In this document: positions 44,843 to 53,724 of the stretch, one piece after another | Layout: the number at the start of each line of letters is the position of its first letter | How positions within the stretch are numbered: position 1 is the stretch's first letter | Origin: an uncultured Eubacterium sp. | GTDB taxonomy: Bacteria > Bacillota > Clostridia > Peptostreptococcales > Anaerovoracaceae | Assembly: GCA_946555345.1 (NCBI GenBank) | Contig: CAMNSS010000009.1 | Span: forward strand, 52,175 to 116,174 | Reading direction: 5' to 3' | Length of the DNA stretch: 64,000 nt | Notes under the pieces: model-generated | Databases searched by the model: none | Told to the model about the DNA's origin: nothing | The model's input: the letters and a program-made list of their open reading frames with translations, nothing else | Made by a program: the position numbers and the translations under genes

Positions 44843-46219
44843 TCAATCCCCGTTCGTAATCAAAAAAACCGGGTTGTTCGCCATCATCAAATGGAGCGAG
44901 CCAGCTTTCTTCGCCTGGCTGACCGAAATCTGAGCCACATCAGCCGCCCAGCCCCAAGCCTCCAGCGCCGATACCGCCGCTTGCAACGTTTCCAATGCGA
45001 TTGCGGCAATGCAGATGCGGGCATTCTCGTTTTTCCGGTGGATCATCGCCACGATTTCCGCCATCCTCCCTTTGCTTCCGCCGATAAACACAGCGTCAGG
45101 CAGCGGCAATTCCCGCAAACGTTCCGGGGCTTTTCCTGCAATCAGCGAAAGATTCCAAGCGCCGAATTTATGGCGGTTTGTTTCAATCAAGCGGCAGGCT
45201 TCTTCATTGCACTCCACAGCAAACACCTGCCCAAAACGAGCCGCCAGCGCCATTTCCACCGATACGCTTCCCGTTCCTGCGCCTACGTCCCAAATCACAT
45301 CTCCCGGGCAAATCCGCAACCTTCCTAAAATCGCCGCGCGGACATCCCGCTTCGTCATCGGGACAGAGCCGCGCACAAATTGGCTGTCCGGAATCGTCCG
45401 TATCCCGCACGAAAAAGCAACGGCCTCACCTATGCACCCAGATCCCTCCTCACGCCCAAATCCCTCCGCCATTGCTTCTCCAAATCTGCCCGCACCCAAC
45501 CCCGTCTGTGCGGGTTTTCCCCTCTTTTGCGCATCATCCTGCATACCATATACAGGCGCAGGCTCTGCCAGCATCACCGACAGCGGTGCGAACTCCATGC
45601 CCGCCGCTTCTGTCGCAGTACATCGATAAATCCGTTCCGTCTCATAGGACAACGCCTCGCCAATGGCCACTGCAAGCGATCCCAGGCCTGCACGAACAAG
45701 CTGCCCGCATAACTCCGCCGGGCCGAGCCTGCCCCCAGTCAAAAAAAATGCTGGTTTTCCCTGCATCACGGCGTTTACCGCATTGCAATGTATCCCGTGC
45801 GCCGAAAAGAGATTCCAATCCTGCCACGGCGATCCAATCCTGGCGGAAAAGAGCTGTAAACTGGAAATCCCCGGAATCACCTTGGCTTCGATCCCGTCTC
45901 TTTCCAAAAGCGGCAATAGCGTCCGCACTCCTGAATAAAAGCCTGTATCGCCGCTGTAAAGAACGCAGGTATTCCGTCCGGCTTCTTTGCAAATCATTTC
46001 ATAAACCGCTTCCGCAGACGCAGCCACATGAAAAGATGCCTCACTTGGGAAAGCTTTATCACGGGAATTTATGCGGCTGCCTGCCTCATACTGCCGCCGC
46101 ACGCCATCCAAAAGCCGCTCCGAGCCAATCAAAACTTCCGCCTGCCGTAACGCCGCAAGCGCTTCCACCGTCTGCAATGTTTCACTCCCGCATCCCATGC
46201 CGATCAGTGTGACCTTCAT
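44843..46219 (-). CDS. cbiET: CbiE-CbiT fusion (precorrin-6Y/7 methyltransferase)
   Basis: Methylates C5 and C15 and decarboxylates the C12 acetate side chain; equivalent to CobL. The 458 residues contain a tetrapyrrole-methylase domain CbiE (about 1-195, LIGMGCGSETL, YSGDTGFYSG) and a SAM methyltransferase CbiT (about 265-455, DVGAGTGSVSVEMA). The linker carries about 48 Gly/Ala/Glu-rich residues (GAGRFGEAMAEGFGREEGSG part), diverged repeats at DNA about 45415-45555, before the conserved MTKRDVRA start of CbiT. AGGAGG precedes ATG 46219, which overlaps the cobK stop codon. Confidence 0.93.
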   Translation of the reverse strand: MKVTLIGMGCGSETLQTVEALAALRQAEVLIGSERLLDGVRRQYEAGSRINSRDKAFPSEASFHVAASAEAVYEMICKEAGRNTCVLYSGDTGFYSGVRTLLPLLERDGIEAKVIPGISSLQLFSARIGSPWQDWNLFSAHGIHCNAVNAVMQGKPAFFLTGGRLGPAELCGQLVRAGLGSLAVAIGEALSYETERIYRCTATEAAGMEFAPLSVMLAEPAPVYGMQDDAQKRGKPAQTGLGAGRFGEAMAEGFGREEGSGCIGEAVAFSCGIRTIPDSQFVRGSVPMTKRDVRAAILGRLRICPGDVIWDVGAGTGSVSVEMALAARFGQVFAVECNEEACRLIETNRHKFGAWNLSLIAGKAPERLRELPLPDAVFIGGSKGRMAEIVAMIHRKNENARICIAAIALETLQAAVSALEAWGWAADVAQISVSQAKKAGSLHLMMANNPVFLITNGD

Positions 46220-46965
46220 GCCATCCTCCTGCAAATCTCATAAATTTCATCGATCGAATAGCCCGCATCATCCGGCCTTGCGATCACCACCGTTTGAATC
46301 CCGCAAACAGCAGCCGCATCCAGCTTTTCCATAAAACCGCCAGCCTTGCCGCCATCCTTCGTCACCAAGTAATCAATATGATATTGGCAAATCAACGCTT
46401 CATTGAGCCGCTGCCCAAACGGGCCTTGCATGGCGATGATGTTCCGGTGCGGTATCCCAGCCATCTCACAAGCTTTTAAGCTTTCATGAAACGGCAGTAC
46501 CCTGGGATAGAGGCGTTCTGCCCCCAGCCCCGCAAACTGCGCCAGTTCTTTTGCGCCAATCGCGAGCAATATATTGCCCTTTCTTTCCCGCAACCATTTC
46601 GCGGCCTCCCCCGCCGAAGCAACTACAGCGGGCCTGCCGTTTTCCGCCGCATGGAAAAGCTTGCTTTCAGGGCGTTTCAATCGATAATAGGGAACATTTG
46701 CTTCCCTGCACGCCCAGCATATATTTTTCGTCGCTTCTTCGGCGTACGGATGTGTCGCATCGATGCAAAGATTTGCTCCTGCTACAGCGGTCCGCATCTT
46801 TTCTGCGCTTTTCCGTCCCACATGGACACATACGCCGCTCGTCTTCCCCTGCGCTTCACCGCCATACTGCGTGGCGACAAAGATATCTGCCGAAATGCCT
46901 GCCGCCGCCAGCCTGCCAGAAAGAAGCCGCCCTTCCGTCGTGCCGCTAAAAATTACCACTTTCAT
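46216..46965 (-). CDS. cobK: Precorrin-6A/cobalt-precorrin-6A reductase
   Basis: NADPH-dependent reduction of the macrocycle. The 249-residue protein starts MKVVIFSGTTEGRLLSGRLA, with the Rossmann-type GTTEGR motif, and has CIDATHPYAEEATKN, VPYYRLKRP and TKDGGKAGGFMEKLDAA, all typical of CobK/CbiJ. The ATG at 46965 is preferred to a longer frame whose extra residues (GYGSGGRMIMSREHEK) belong to the upstream repeat array. Its end overlaps cbiET by 4 bp. Confidence 0.94.
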   Translation of the reverse strand: MKVVIFSGTTEGRLLSGRLAAAGISADIFVATQYGGEAQGKTSGVCVHVGRKSAEKMRTAVAGANLCIDATHPYAEEATKNICWACREANVPYYRLKRPESKLFHAAENGRPAVVASAGEAAKWLRERKGNILLAIGAKELAQFAGLGAERLYPRVLPFHESLKACEMAGIPHRNIIAMQGPFGQRLNEALICQYHIDYLVTKDGGKAGGFMEKLDAAAVCGIQTVVIARPDDAGYSIDEIYEICRRMA

Positions 46966-47217
46966 TTTTTCATGCTCCCGTGACATAATCATTCTGCCGC
47001 CACTACCATATCCTCTAAGCATTCATCCCGCCGCCCTTTTCTTTCCCTTGCGGCGAGAACCGTTTGCCGCCGTTGCCAAATCCTCCCGACATGACCTGCT
47101 TTCCTCCGCTTTCATATCCTTGCGGCGTGATTCTCCCACCGCCTTTTTCATGCTCCTGTGACATAATCATCCGGCCGCCACTACCATATCCTCTAAGCAT
47201 CCATCCCGCCGCCCTTT
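46966..47217. repeat. 36-nt degenerate repeats between cobJ and cobK
   Basis: The gap reads on the minus strand as 12-residue units such as RITPQGYESGGK, QVMSGGFGNGGK and RFSPQGKEKGGG, and contains two about 70-bp near-identical blocks (46968-47040 and 47147-47219, with GTGACATAATCAT and CTACCATATCCTCTAAGCAT). The units match the conserved C terminus of CobJ (GGRMVTPRGY), so the array appears to derive from the cobJ 3' end. No gene is supported. Confidence 0.8.
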
Positions 47218-47976
47218 TCATGGTTTTGCGGCACAGCCCAGCTTTCCTCCGTTTTCATAGCCCCGCGGCGTGACCATCCTGCCGCCGCATACCTGCGTCT
47301 TAGATGAACCAATCCATACGGTAGTAAACATATCGACCGGCTCGCCCGCAAGCGCAGATAATGCAACGATATTGCTTTCCTGCCCGCTCCTTCCGATATG
47401 CTTCACCCAGCCGCAGACCGTATCGGGGGATTTTTCTTCCAGCAAAATTTCACACGCCCTGCCGAGATGTTCTATACGTTTTTTCGATTTCGGGTTGTAA
47501 AGGCACACGATAAAGTCTCCCCTGGCGGCACAACGAAGCCGTTCTTCGATCAAGTCCCACGGCGTCAACAGATCCGATAAAGATATTACACAAAAATCAT
47601 GCCCAATCGGTGCGCCGAGAACCGCAGCGCCCGAAACGGCGGCCGTGACCCCGCAGACCACTTCGATCTCAACGCATTCATATTCCTCCGCCAGTTGGAT
47701 CAAAAGCCCTGCCATACCGTAAACGCCAGCATCACCACTGCACACCATGGCAACGGTCTTTCCCTGCTCCGCTTCCCCAAGCGCCCAGCGGCACCGCTCA
47801 ATTTCCTGCATCATCGGCGCAGCATAAAACGTTTTCTGGGGAAAAAGCGGCCTTACCAGATCGACGTATACGGTATACCCGCAGACCACATCGGACGCCG
47901 CAAGCGCAGCCCGCGCCGCTTCCGTCATAAATGCTGCGCCGCCCGGTCCGATTCCCACTGCGTATACTTTATTCAT
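47218..47976 (-). CDS. cobJ: Precorrin-3B/cobalt-factor III C17-methyltransferase
   Basis: SAM-dependent methylation at C17 with ring contraction (CbiH in the anaerobic pathway). The 252 residues have the tetrapyrrole-methylase signatures VGIGPGG near 7-13, VCSGDAGVYGMAG and CGVTAAVSGAAVLGAP, and the family C-terminal motif GGRMVTPRGY. After that motif it carries an extra ENGGKLGCAAKP tail, the first unit of the repeats that continue downstream. ATG at 47976 follows GGAGG; it overlaps the cbiG stop by 8 bp. Confidence 0.94.
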   Translation of the reverse strand: MNKVYAVGIGPGGAAFMTEAARAALAASDVVCGYTVYVDLVRPLFPQKTFYAAPMMQEIERCRWALGEAEQGKTVAMVCSGDAGVYGMAGLLIQLAEEYECVEIEVVCGVTAAVSGAAVLGAPIGHDFCVISLSDLLTPWDLIEERLRCAARGDFIVCLYNPKSKKRIEHLGRACEILLEEKSPDTVCGWVKHIGRSGQESNIVALSALAGEPVDMFTTVWIGSSKTQVCGGRMVTPRGYENGGKLGCAAKP

Positions 47977-49273
47977 CCTTCCACCTCCAGTCCGGCGCAT
48001 ATGGCGCCAAGGCAACCGCCATCGTAATGCCGTTCCCAGACCGCTTCCTGCAATACAGCGTTCCACCCGAAGCCAGCGCCGCACTGCGCTCGCACACGTT
48101 GTCCACTCCCGTCACGTCTTTCACAAACGCCGACGCCGAAAACGCACCCGCAGCCTTTGCAAGCGTTTCTGATGAATATGTAACCAAGGGCAGCCCGTGA
48201 TTCTGGCAAAAAACGGTTAATCCAGGTTCGTTCTTTTTTAAATCGATCGTCGCCACCTGGCAAAACGCTTCCTCCGCCAAATCCGTTTCAGCCAGCAAGC
48301 TTTGAAACCGCCCTTCCAACTGCTTTTCATTCGTCCCCCGCCGGCATCCCACGCCGAGAACCGCAATGCGGGGGACGAGCTTGAGCCGCTCCCCATCTTT
48401 ACCCGTATGAAAATCAACCAGAACCTGATAATCTTCTTTATCCTGCACCTGCCGCACGCCTTGCGGCGCATTGCCGCAAATCTCGGCAAAGCACTTAATC
48501 CCGATGCGCCCGCCGCCAAGCAATGCGCTCGATATAACCTTGATTTTCCCTGGATTGGAAATATGGCAGTTCTGCCGTTTTGCCCATTCGTCGACGGCAA
48601 AAACACCGTTGACATCGGTTGCTGTAGTGATGACAGGTATCGCGCCGCAGGCTTCCGCTACCGCGCGGGCAAAGTCATTGCCACCGCCCAGATGTCCCGA
48701 TACGAGCGATATGGCAAACTGGCCGCCTTCATCGACCACGACCACGGCCGGATCGCTCGTTTTGCTGTTTAAATGCGGGGCAATCGCGCGTACCGCAATG
48801 CCGCAAGCGCCGACATAGACAAGCACATCCACATCCCGGAAATTCTCTGCCGTCCACTGCTTTAAAGAGATCTTATCATAACAAGGTTCTCCTTCGAAGC
48901 GAGATATTTTACTGCAATGGGGTATTTCCCCATTGCAGGATGAGCCATCCTGGGAAACGGAAGGCGCATCACAATCCAAGAGAGGGGACACGCTTCCACC
49001 ATGGGATACGCCGCCGCAATGGGATACCGTCTCGAAACGGGATATTTTACCGCAAAACTTCCCGCCACAGCGTGACGTCTCGCCCTTGACAAGCGGAGAC
49101 GCACCGCAAGCCACAGACGGGGACACTTCGCCGCAAGGAGACACACCGATGCAACGAGATATTCCGCCGCAACGGGATGCTTCCCCGCCCAAATGATGCG
49201 CCAGCTTTAACGCCAAGGCATAGCCCTTATCCGTAAACGACAGATACCGCAGCCGCTTTGCCTCCTGCTTCAT
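47969..49273 (-). CDS. cbiG: Cobalt-precorrin-5A hydrolase with a large repeat insertion
   Basis: Opens the delta-lactone and releases acetaldehyde in the anaerobic pathway. Conserved parts are VYVGACGIAVRAIAPHL, VVVDEGGQFAISLVSGHLGG, and the C-terminal VLGVGCRRGT domain. Between residues 28 and 136 the N-terminal domain is split by about 107 Cys/Ser/Gly-rich residues made of roughly six-residue units (ISRCIG, VSPCGE, VSHCGG, VSHGGS), giving 434 residues where relatives have about 320-350. Start and stop overlap cbiF and cobJ by 4 and 8 bp, so the operon is tightly packed here. Confidence 0.94.
   Translation of the reverse strand: MKQEAKRLRYLSFTDKGYALALKLAHHLGGEASRCGGISRCIGVSPCGEVSPSVACGASPLVKGETSRCGGKFCGKISRFETVSHCGGVSHGGSVSPLLDCDAPSVSQDGSSCNGEIPHCSKISRFEGEPCYDKISLKQWTAENFRDVDVLVYVGACGIAVRAIAPHLNSKTSDPAVVVVDEGGQFAISLVSGHLGGGNDFARAVAEACGAIPVITTATDVNGVFAVDEWAKRQNCHISNPGKIKVISSALLGGGRIGIKCFAEICGNAPQGVRQVQDKEDYQVLVDFHTGKDGERLKLVPRIAVLGVGCRRGTNEKQLEGRFQSLLAETDLAEEAFCQVATIDLKKNEPGLTVFCQNHGLPLVTYSSETLAKAAGAFSASAFVKDVTGVDNVCERSAALASGGTLYCRKRSGNGITMAVALAPYAPDWRWKDE
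48869..49189. repeat. 18-nt degenerate repeats inside cbiG
   Basis: Around 17 imperfect units, commonly 18 nt with some longer ones, based on GGGATACGCCGCCGCAAT on the plus strand. They encode Cys-rich hexapeptides on the minus strand and contain no stop in the cbiG frame. Composition differs from both flanking parts of the gene. Confidence 0.8.
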
Positions 49274-50028
49274 TCCTTTACCGCCTTCCGAAATCCCGTG
49301 GCAAACGCCGGATCATACAGCTTGCTTCTCTCGTAACGGTCCTCTAAAAATCCGCCGATGAGTATGAGCGCTGTCTTCGTGATCTCCGCCCGCCTTGCGC
49401 TTTCCGCCAGTGTTCCGACTGTACAGCGCACGATTTTTTCCTCCGGCCAGCTCGCTTTGTATACGATGGCTGCTGGCGTATCTGCCGCATACGCACCGGA
49501 AAGCAGTTCTGCCTGCACATCATCCAGAAGGGATGCCGAAAGGAAGATGACCATCGTCGCCCCATGTACCGCAAGCTCTGCGATGCTTTCCCTTCCGGGA
49601 ACTGGCGTCCTGCCCGCCATCCTCGTAATCACAACGCTCTGGCTCACGCTCGGCAAGGTATATTCCGCACGCAAGGCCGCCGCTGCGCCGCAAAAGCTCG
49701 ACACCCCGGGCGTATCATCGTAGCGGATGCCCTTTTCATCCAGAAGATCCATCTGCTCCCGGATTGCGCCGTATAAACTGGCGTCCCCCGTGTGAAGCCG
49801 CACCGTATCCCCGCCAAAGGCCTCGATTTTCTCCATCACTGCGATCACCTCTTCCAGCGTCATTTCCGCACTGTTATGAATTTCGCAGGCCTTCTTTGCA
49901 TATGCCAAAAGCTCCGGATTAACCAAGCTCCCTGCATAGATAATGCAATCCGCTTTTTCCAGCATACGCATCCCCCGCACGGTAACCAGATCCACTGCGC
50001 CAGGCCCTGCGCCTACAAAATGCACCAT
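49270..50028 (-). CDS. cbiF: Precorrin-4/cobalt-precorrin-4 C11-methyltransferase
   Basis: SAM-dependent methylation of C11 (CobM equivalent). The 252 residues begin MVHFVGAGPGAVDLVTVRG and show YAGSLVNPE, LHTGDASLYGA, TPGVSSFCGAAAAL and SVVITRMAGRTP, all typical. ATG at 50028 has GAGGAGG upstream; the longer frame to 50058 is unlikely. The stop codon overlaps the cbiG start (ATGA). Confidence 0.96.
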   Translation of the reverse strand: MVHFVGAGPGAVDLVTVRGMRMLEKADCIIYAGSLVNPELLAYAKKACEIHNSAEMTLEEVIAVMEKIEAFGGDTVRLHTGDASLYGAIREQMDLLDEKGIRYDDTPGVSSFCGAAAALRAEYTLPSVSQSVVITRMAGRTPVPGRESIAELAVHGATMVIFLSASLLDDVQAELLSGAYAADTPAAIVYKASWPEEKIVRCTVGTLAESARRAEITKTALILIGGFLEDRYERSKLYDPAFATGFRKAVKE

Positions 50029-50350
50029 ATTTTCTTCCTCCTCATCGATGATTGCCACCGTTCAAACAGCGAGCCTGCGGTCTAATCCTATCGCCGCCCT
50101 GCATTCTGTTTTCATCCCCGAATGGTTCTATCCATTGATTACACGTTTTCTGTTTCTATCCACTTCTATCCACGAACGCTTCTATCCATTGGCTGCATGA
50201 TTTTCGTTTCATGGTGTGTCCGCCGTCCAGGTGCGCTTTTTTCGCCTCGCTTCCATCGCTTGCGCACACGATTTCTGCCTGCCGCAACTCCGCCGCTTAC
50301 CCGTTTGCTATCTCGATTAGCCAACGCATCGTTCCTTTCCCTGCACTGCC
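50029..50350. repeat. Degenerate repeats between cbiD and cbiF
   Basis: 322 bp without a gene. TTCTATCCA recurs four times between 50127 and 50195 (GGTTCTATCCATTGATTACA, ACTTCTATCCACGAACGCTT, GCTTCTATCCATTGGCTGCA), with units of about 20-40 bp that diverge further away. Confidence 0.6.
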
Positions 50351-51541
50351 CTATTTTACGGCGGTTTCATCATTCCGCAGCGCAGCTTTGCTCCGCCCGC
50401 AAATCTGCCAGGCTTCCATGATTTCCCCCGCCAGCTCCGTCTGCCCCAATACGCCATAGCGGTTGGAAAAAGTCACTGCACCGATGCGGAAACTGCCGCC
50501 CGCCCTATGGGAAAGCCGCCGCTGAACCGCACGCAGAATGCTGTCCATCACCTGCCGCCGCTGCTTTGCCGCATCCAAAAGCGCAATACAAGCATCCGCC
50601 GTAGCCGCCTCCATCAGCTTCCTGCAAAGCCCTGTTTGCCCGCCGCAAAGGGCGGTATGCGCACAGAAAACCTCGTTTCTGCCATCGGCGTACGAAGAAT
50701 GGGTATTCATGATGCCCGCCGCAATTTTAACGAGCTTTCCAATATGGCCGGCCAGCAAAACACGTGCAAAGCCTTCCGCCGCCGCCATATCCAGCGCATC
50801 GCCGATAAAATTGGAGCATTTGACCACTGGGACGCCGTAACGCTTGATGTTCTCCATTTCAATGAACCGCTCGCCGTAATTTCCTGGCGTCAGGATCAGG
50901 TCTTTCGATTCCGCCGCCACCTGGCGGATATTTACTTCAATCGTATCGCGAAGCGCCTGTTCGCTCATCGGCTCTACGATACCCGATGTCCCCAGAATCG
51001 AAAGGCCTCCTTCCACGCCCAGCATGGCATTCAGCGTCTGCGCCGCTATTTTCCCGCCCGCTGGGATCGAGATCACCACCCTGATGCCGCCAGGATAGCC
51101 ATATTGCCTGCAAACCGCCTGTACCGCATCCGCTATCATTTGCCGTGGCACGCTGTTAATCGCCGCATTTCCAACCGGCTGGTCAAGCCCCGGCTTCGTT
51201 ACCCGGCCAACGCCACTGCCGCCGTCAATATGAATGCCTTCTTCCGCACACAAGGAAAGCGTCGCACAAACCTCAATTCCGTCCGTTACATCCGCGTCGT
51301 CCCCCGCATCCTTTAAGACGGAACACCAGACGGCTTTTGCATCCTCTGCGCAGATCCCGCATCCGAAAACCGGAATCCGTACGGAAATCCCCTTTTCCGT
51401 CACCAGTGACACCTCCGGCGGCTTTTGGCCGCCCAAAAGATATTCCGCTGCGCCCGAAGCTGCCAATGCCGCGCATACGCCCGTCGTATACCCACAGCGA
51501 AGCCGCCTGCTCCCCGCCCGGATATAATGCTCAAACGCCAT
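50351..51541 (-). CDS. cbiD: Cobalt-precorrin-5B C1-methyltransferase
   Basis: Methylates C1 in the anaerobic cobalamin pathway. The 396-residue protein begins with the diagnostic RRLRCGYTTGVCAALAA, and has GVGRVTKPGLDQPVG, GGLSILGTSGIVEPMSEQA and LAGHIGKLVKIAAGIMNTHS. Relatives average about 360-375 residues; the extra length is at the C terminus. AAGGAGGG precedes the ATG, which lies within the end of the transporter ATPase gene (11-bp overlap). Confidence 0.95.
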   Translation of the reverse strand: MAFEHYIRAGSRRLRCGYTTGVCAALAASGAAEYLLGGQKPPEVSLVTEKGISVRIPVFGCGICAEDAKAVWCSVLKDAGDDADVTDGIEVCATLSLCAEEGIHIDGGSGVGRVTKPGLDQPVGNAAINSVPRQMIADAVQAVCRQYGYPGGIRVVISIPAGGKIAAQTLNAMLGVEGGLSILGTSGIVEPMSEQALRDTIEVNIRQVAAESKDLILTPGNYGERFIEMENIKRYGVPVVKCSNFIGDALDMAAAEGFARVLLAGHIGKLVKIAAGIMNTHSSYADGRNEVFCAHTALCGGQTGLCRKLMEAATADACIALLDAAKQRRQVMDSILRAVQRRLSHRAGGSFRIGAVTFSNRYGVLGQTELAGEIMEAWQICGRSKAALRNDETAVK

Positions 51542-52673
51542 CGAAACCCTCCTTCTGTAATGCGATAAAGTCCTTTGCCCGGTACAGCTTTCCCAAGCCG
51601 CGCGCCTCTGCGAAAAGCCCTTGCATACGCTGGTTGCAAACGCCTTGCTTCACGCCCGCATCGAGAACCGCCCCACAACGTTGGACGAGCCGAAGCGCCT
51701 TTTCATAAGCTTCGTCGCTGATATCGGCAAAGGGTTCTTCCGTCACTGCGCACGCCGCCAAAAGCCTCGCCAGGCTATAGTCAATATCATTGGTATAGAG
51801 TATCCCTGCGGCAAACGGAATATTGCGCTTCTGCAAAGCCCTGTATACGGGAATCCCCGTCCCGCAAGCGGAAAGCACGAAAACCTCCGGCTCTCCCATA
51901 GCGCCCGGCAATTCGACGCTGCCGAACAGAGGGTCAAAAAAACCGTTATCGATGCCATACAAATCCCGGATTAAACCCTCCCCGAATATCTCCTCCGGCG
52001 TTCCGCAGCGGAAAATCGTCTCACCCTTAACGCAGATGATTTTATCGGAGATCTTTTCCGCCAAATCGATTTCATGAAGCGACATGATGACGGTAATCCC
52101 GTTTTTCTTCGCCATGCCCCGCAGGATGGAAAGAAGCTCCAGCTTGTGCTTTACATCGAGAAAAGAGGTCGGCTCGTCTAAAACCATCACCTCCGGCTCT
52201 TGGCAGATCGCCCTGGCCAGAAGAACCCGCTGCCGCTGCCCGTCGCTGATTGCTGCAAAGTCACGCAATCCGATGTCCTGCGCATGAACAGCTTTCATCG
52301 CCGCAAGCACTTTATTCTCATCCGCTTGCGTCAGCGTGCCGAAGCGCCCCGTATAGGGGTATCTTCCCGTAGCCACGACATCGTAGCAAGTCATCAGCTC
52401 CGGCTTCATCCGCTCGGTGAGAACCACAGCCAGCTTTGACGCCGCCTGCCGGTGGGAAAACCGCCGTATATCCTTTCCATTAAAATAGACTGCGCCGCCG
52501 ATCAGCGAAAGCTGCCTGGTGATGCTTTTGAGGATGGTCGATTTGCCCGCTCCATTCGGTCCGATCAAGGTGACGATTTCGCCTTTTTGAATGTCGATGC
52601 AAATATCGCGGATGATCGCTTGGCCGTCATATCCTACGGACAAATGATCAAGCTGGATCTGCTTTTCAGCCAT
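51531..52673 (-). CDS. btuD: Corrinoid/iron-type ABC transporter ATPase with extra C-terminal domain
   Basis: Energises the BtuC-like permease. Residues 1-250 are an ATPase of the FecE/BtuD class with Walker A GPNGAGKST near 38-46, signature SDGQRQRVLLA, Walker B VMVLDEPTSFLD and switch His in SLHEIDLAEK. About 125 further residues (255-380) form an additional domain with VFVLSACGTGIPVYRALQK and GILYTNDIDYSLARLLA, which I cannot assign; BtuD-like proteins normally stop near 260. The riboswitch-led context points to corrinoid or cobalt-complex uptake. GAAGGAGGGG precedes the ATG. Confidence 0.9.
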   Translation of the reverse strand: MAEKQIQLDHLSVGYDGQAIIRDICIDIQKGEIVTLIGPNGAGKSTILKSITRQLSLIGGAVYFNGKDIRRFSHRQAASKLAVVLTERMKPELMTCYDVVATGRYPYTGRFGTLTQADENKVLAAMKAVHAQDIGLRDFAAISDGQRQRVLLARAICQEPEVMVLDEPTSFLDVKHKLELLSILRGMAKKNGITVIMSLHEIDLAEKISDKIICVKGETIFRCGTPEEIFGEGLIRDLYGIDNGFFDPLFGSVELPGAMGEPEVFVLSACGTGIPVYRALQKRNIPFAAGILYTNDIDYSLARLLAACAVTEEPFADISDEAYEKALRLVQRCGAVLDAGVKQGVCNQRMQGLFAEARGLGKLYRAKDFIALQKEGFDGV

Positions 52674-53724
52674 GCTGCCTGCCCCTCCTTCTGCGAACCA
52701 TCATGAAAATAACTACCGGCGCACCGAAGATCGCCGTCACCGTGCTGATGTTAAGCTCCAGCGGTGCGAACGCCATCCTGGCGATCAAGTCGCACAGCAT
52801 ACAAAACACTGCACCGCCCAGGAATACCGCCGGAATCACGACGATCGGTTTCGACGTGTTCAGGCTTTGCCTTGTCAAAAATGGCACTGCAATTCCCACA
52901 AAGGAAATCGGGCCTGCGAAGGCTGTCACACAAGCGGACAGAACGCTGGAAACGAGAATCAGGGCCACCTTAAACAGCTTGACGTTCACCCCCACGCTCT
53001 GCGCATACGCCTCTCCCAGCTGGAATGCGCCAATGGGTTTGGACATCAAAAAAGCAACGAGCGAGGCTGCGCCTACAACGACTGCGGCAACGAGGACACT
53101 GCTCCAGTCCATCCCGGAAAAACTGCCCTGCGACCAGCCGTGAAGATTGGCGATTTCCGAATCCTCCGCAAAGGTGATGAGAAATTCCGTAACCGCCGAG
53201 CAGATGTACCCGATCATGATGCCCGCCACCAAAAGCGACGCCATATGGCTCACCCGGCGGGATACCAATAATATAAACCCCGTCGATAGGAGCGCACCGA
53301 CAAAAGCCGCGCCGATTAAAACGTACGAGGGCACGGACGCAAAGCGGCCGAGAAAGTACAAAAGCGTCAATGCGACCATCATCTTCGCCCCGGACGATAT
53401 GCCCAGCACGTACGGTCCTGCTATGGGATTTTCAAAAAACGTTTGCAGTAAAAATCCCGCCAAAGACAGCCCGCCGCCCAGGATGGCCGCCATCAGGATG
53501 CGGGGAAAGCGGATCTTCCAAATGATATTGACCTCGCTCGGCTCGCCTGCCTGGGCAAATAGAATCCGCATGATTTCCGGCAGGCCGATCTGTACGTTTC
53601 CCGTGTTGATATTGATGACTGTGATTGCAAAAAAGGCGATGGTAAGCAGGGCAAACACGAGCGCATACCGTAAACGCCGTTTCAAACGTTCATGGCGAAA
53701 TTCATTTATGCTGCCTTTTTCCAT
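52666..53724 (-). CDS. btuC: BtuC/FecCD-type ABC permease
   Basis: The 352-residue membrane protein has about ten membrane segments and the FecCD-family motifs ANPIAGPYVLGISSGA-like (ENPIAGPYVLGISSGAKMMV) and GPISFVGIAVPFLTR. It should form the channel for the substrate bound by the BtuF-like lipoprotein. ATG at 53724 is preferred over 53748 because GGCGGAGA lies just upstream. Its end overlaps the ATPase gene by 8 bp. Confidence 0.92.
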   Translation of the reverse strand: MEKGSINEFRHERLKRRLRYALVFALLTIAFFAITVININTGNVQIGLPEIMRILFAQAGEPSEVNIIWKIRFPRILMAAILGGGLSLAGFLLQTFFENPIAGPYVLGISSGAKMMVALTLLYFLGRFASVPSYVLIGAAFVGALLSTGFILLVSRRVSHMASLLVAGIMIGYICSAVTEFLITFAEDSEIANLHGWSQGSFSGMDWSSVLVAAVVVGAASLVAFLMSKPIGAFQLGEAYAQSVGVNVKLFKVALILVSSVLSACVTAFAGPISFVGIAVPFLTRQSLNTSKPIVVIPAVFLGGAVFCMLCDLIARMAFAPLELNISTVTAIFGAPVVIFMMVRRRRGRQHG

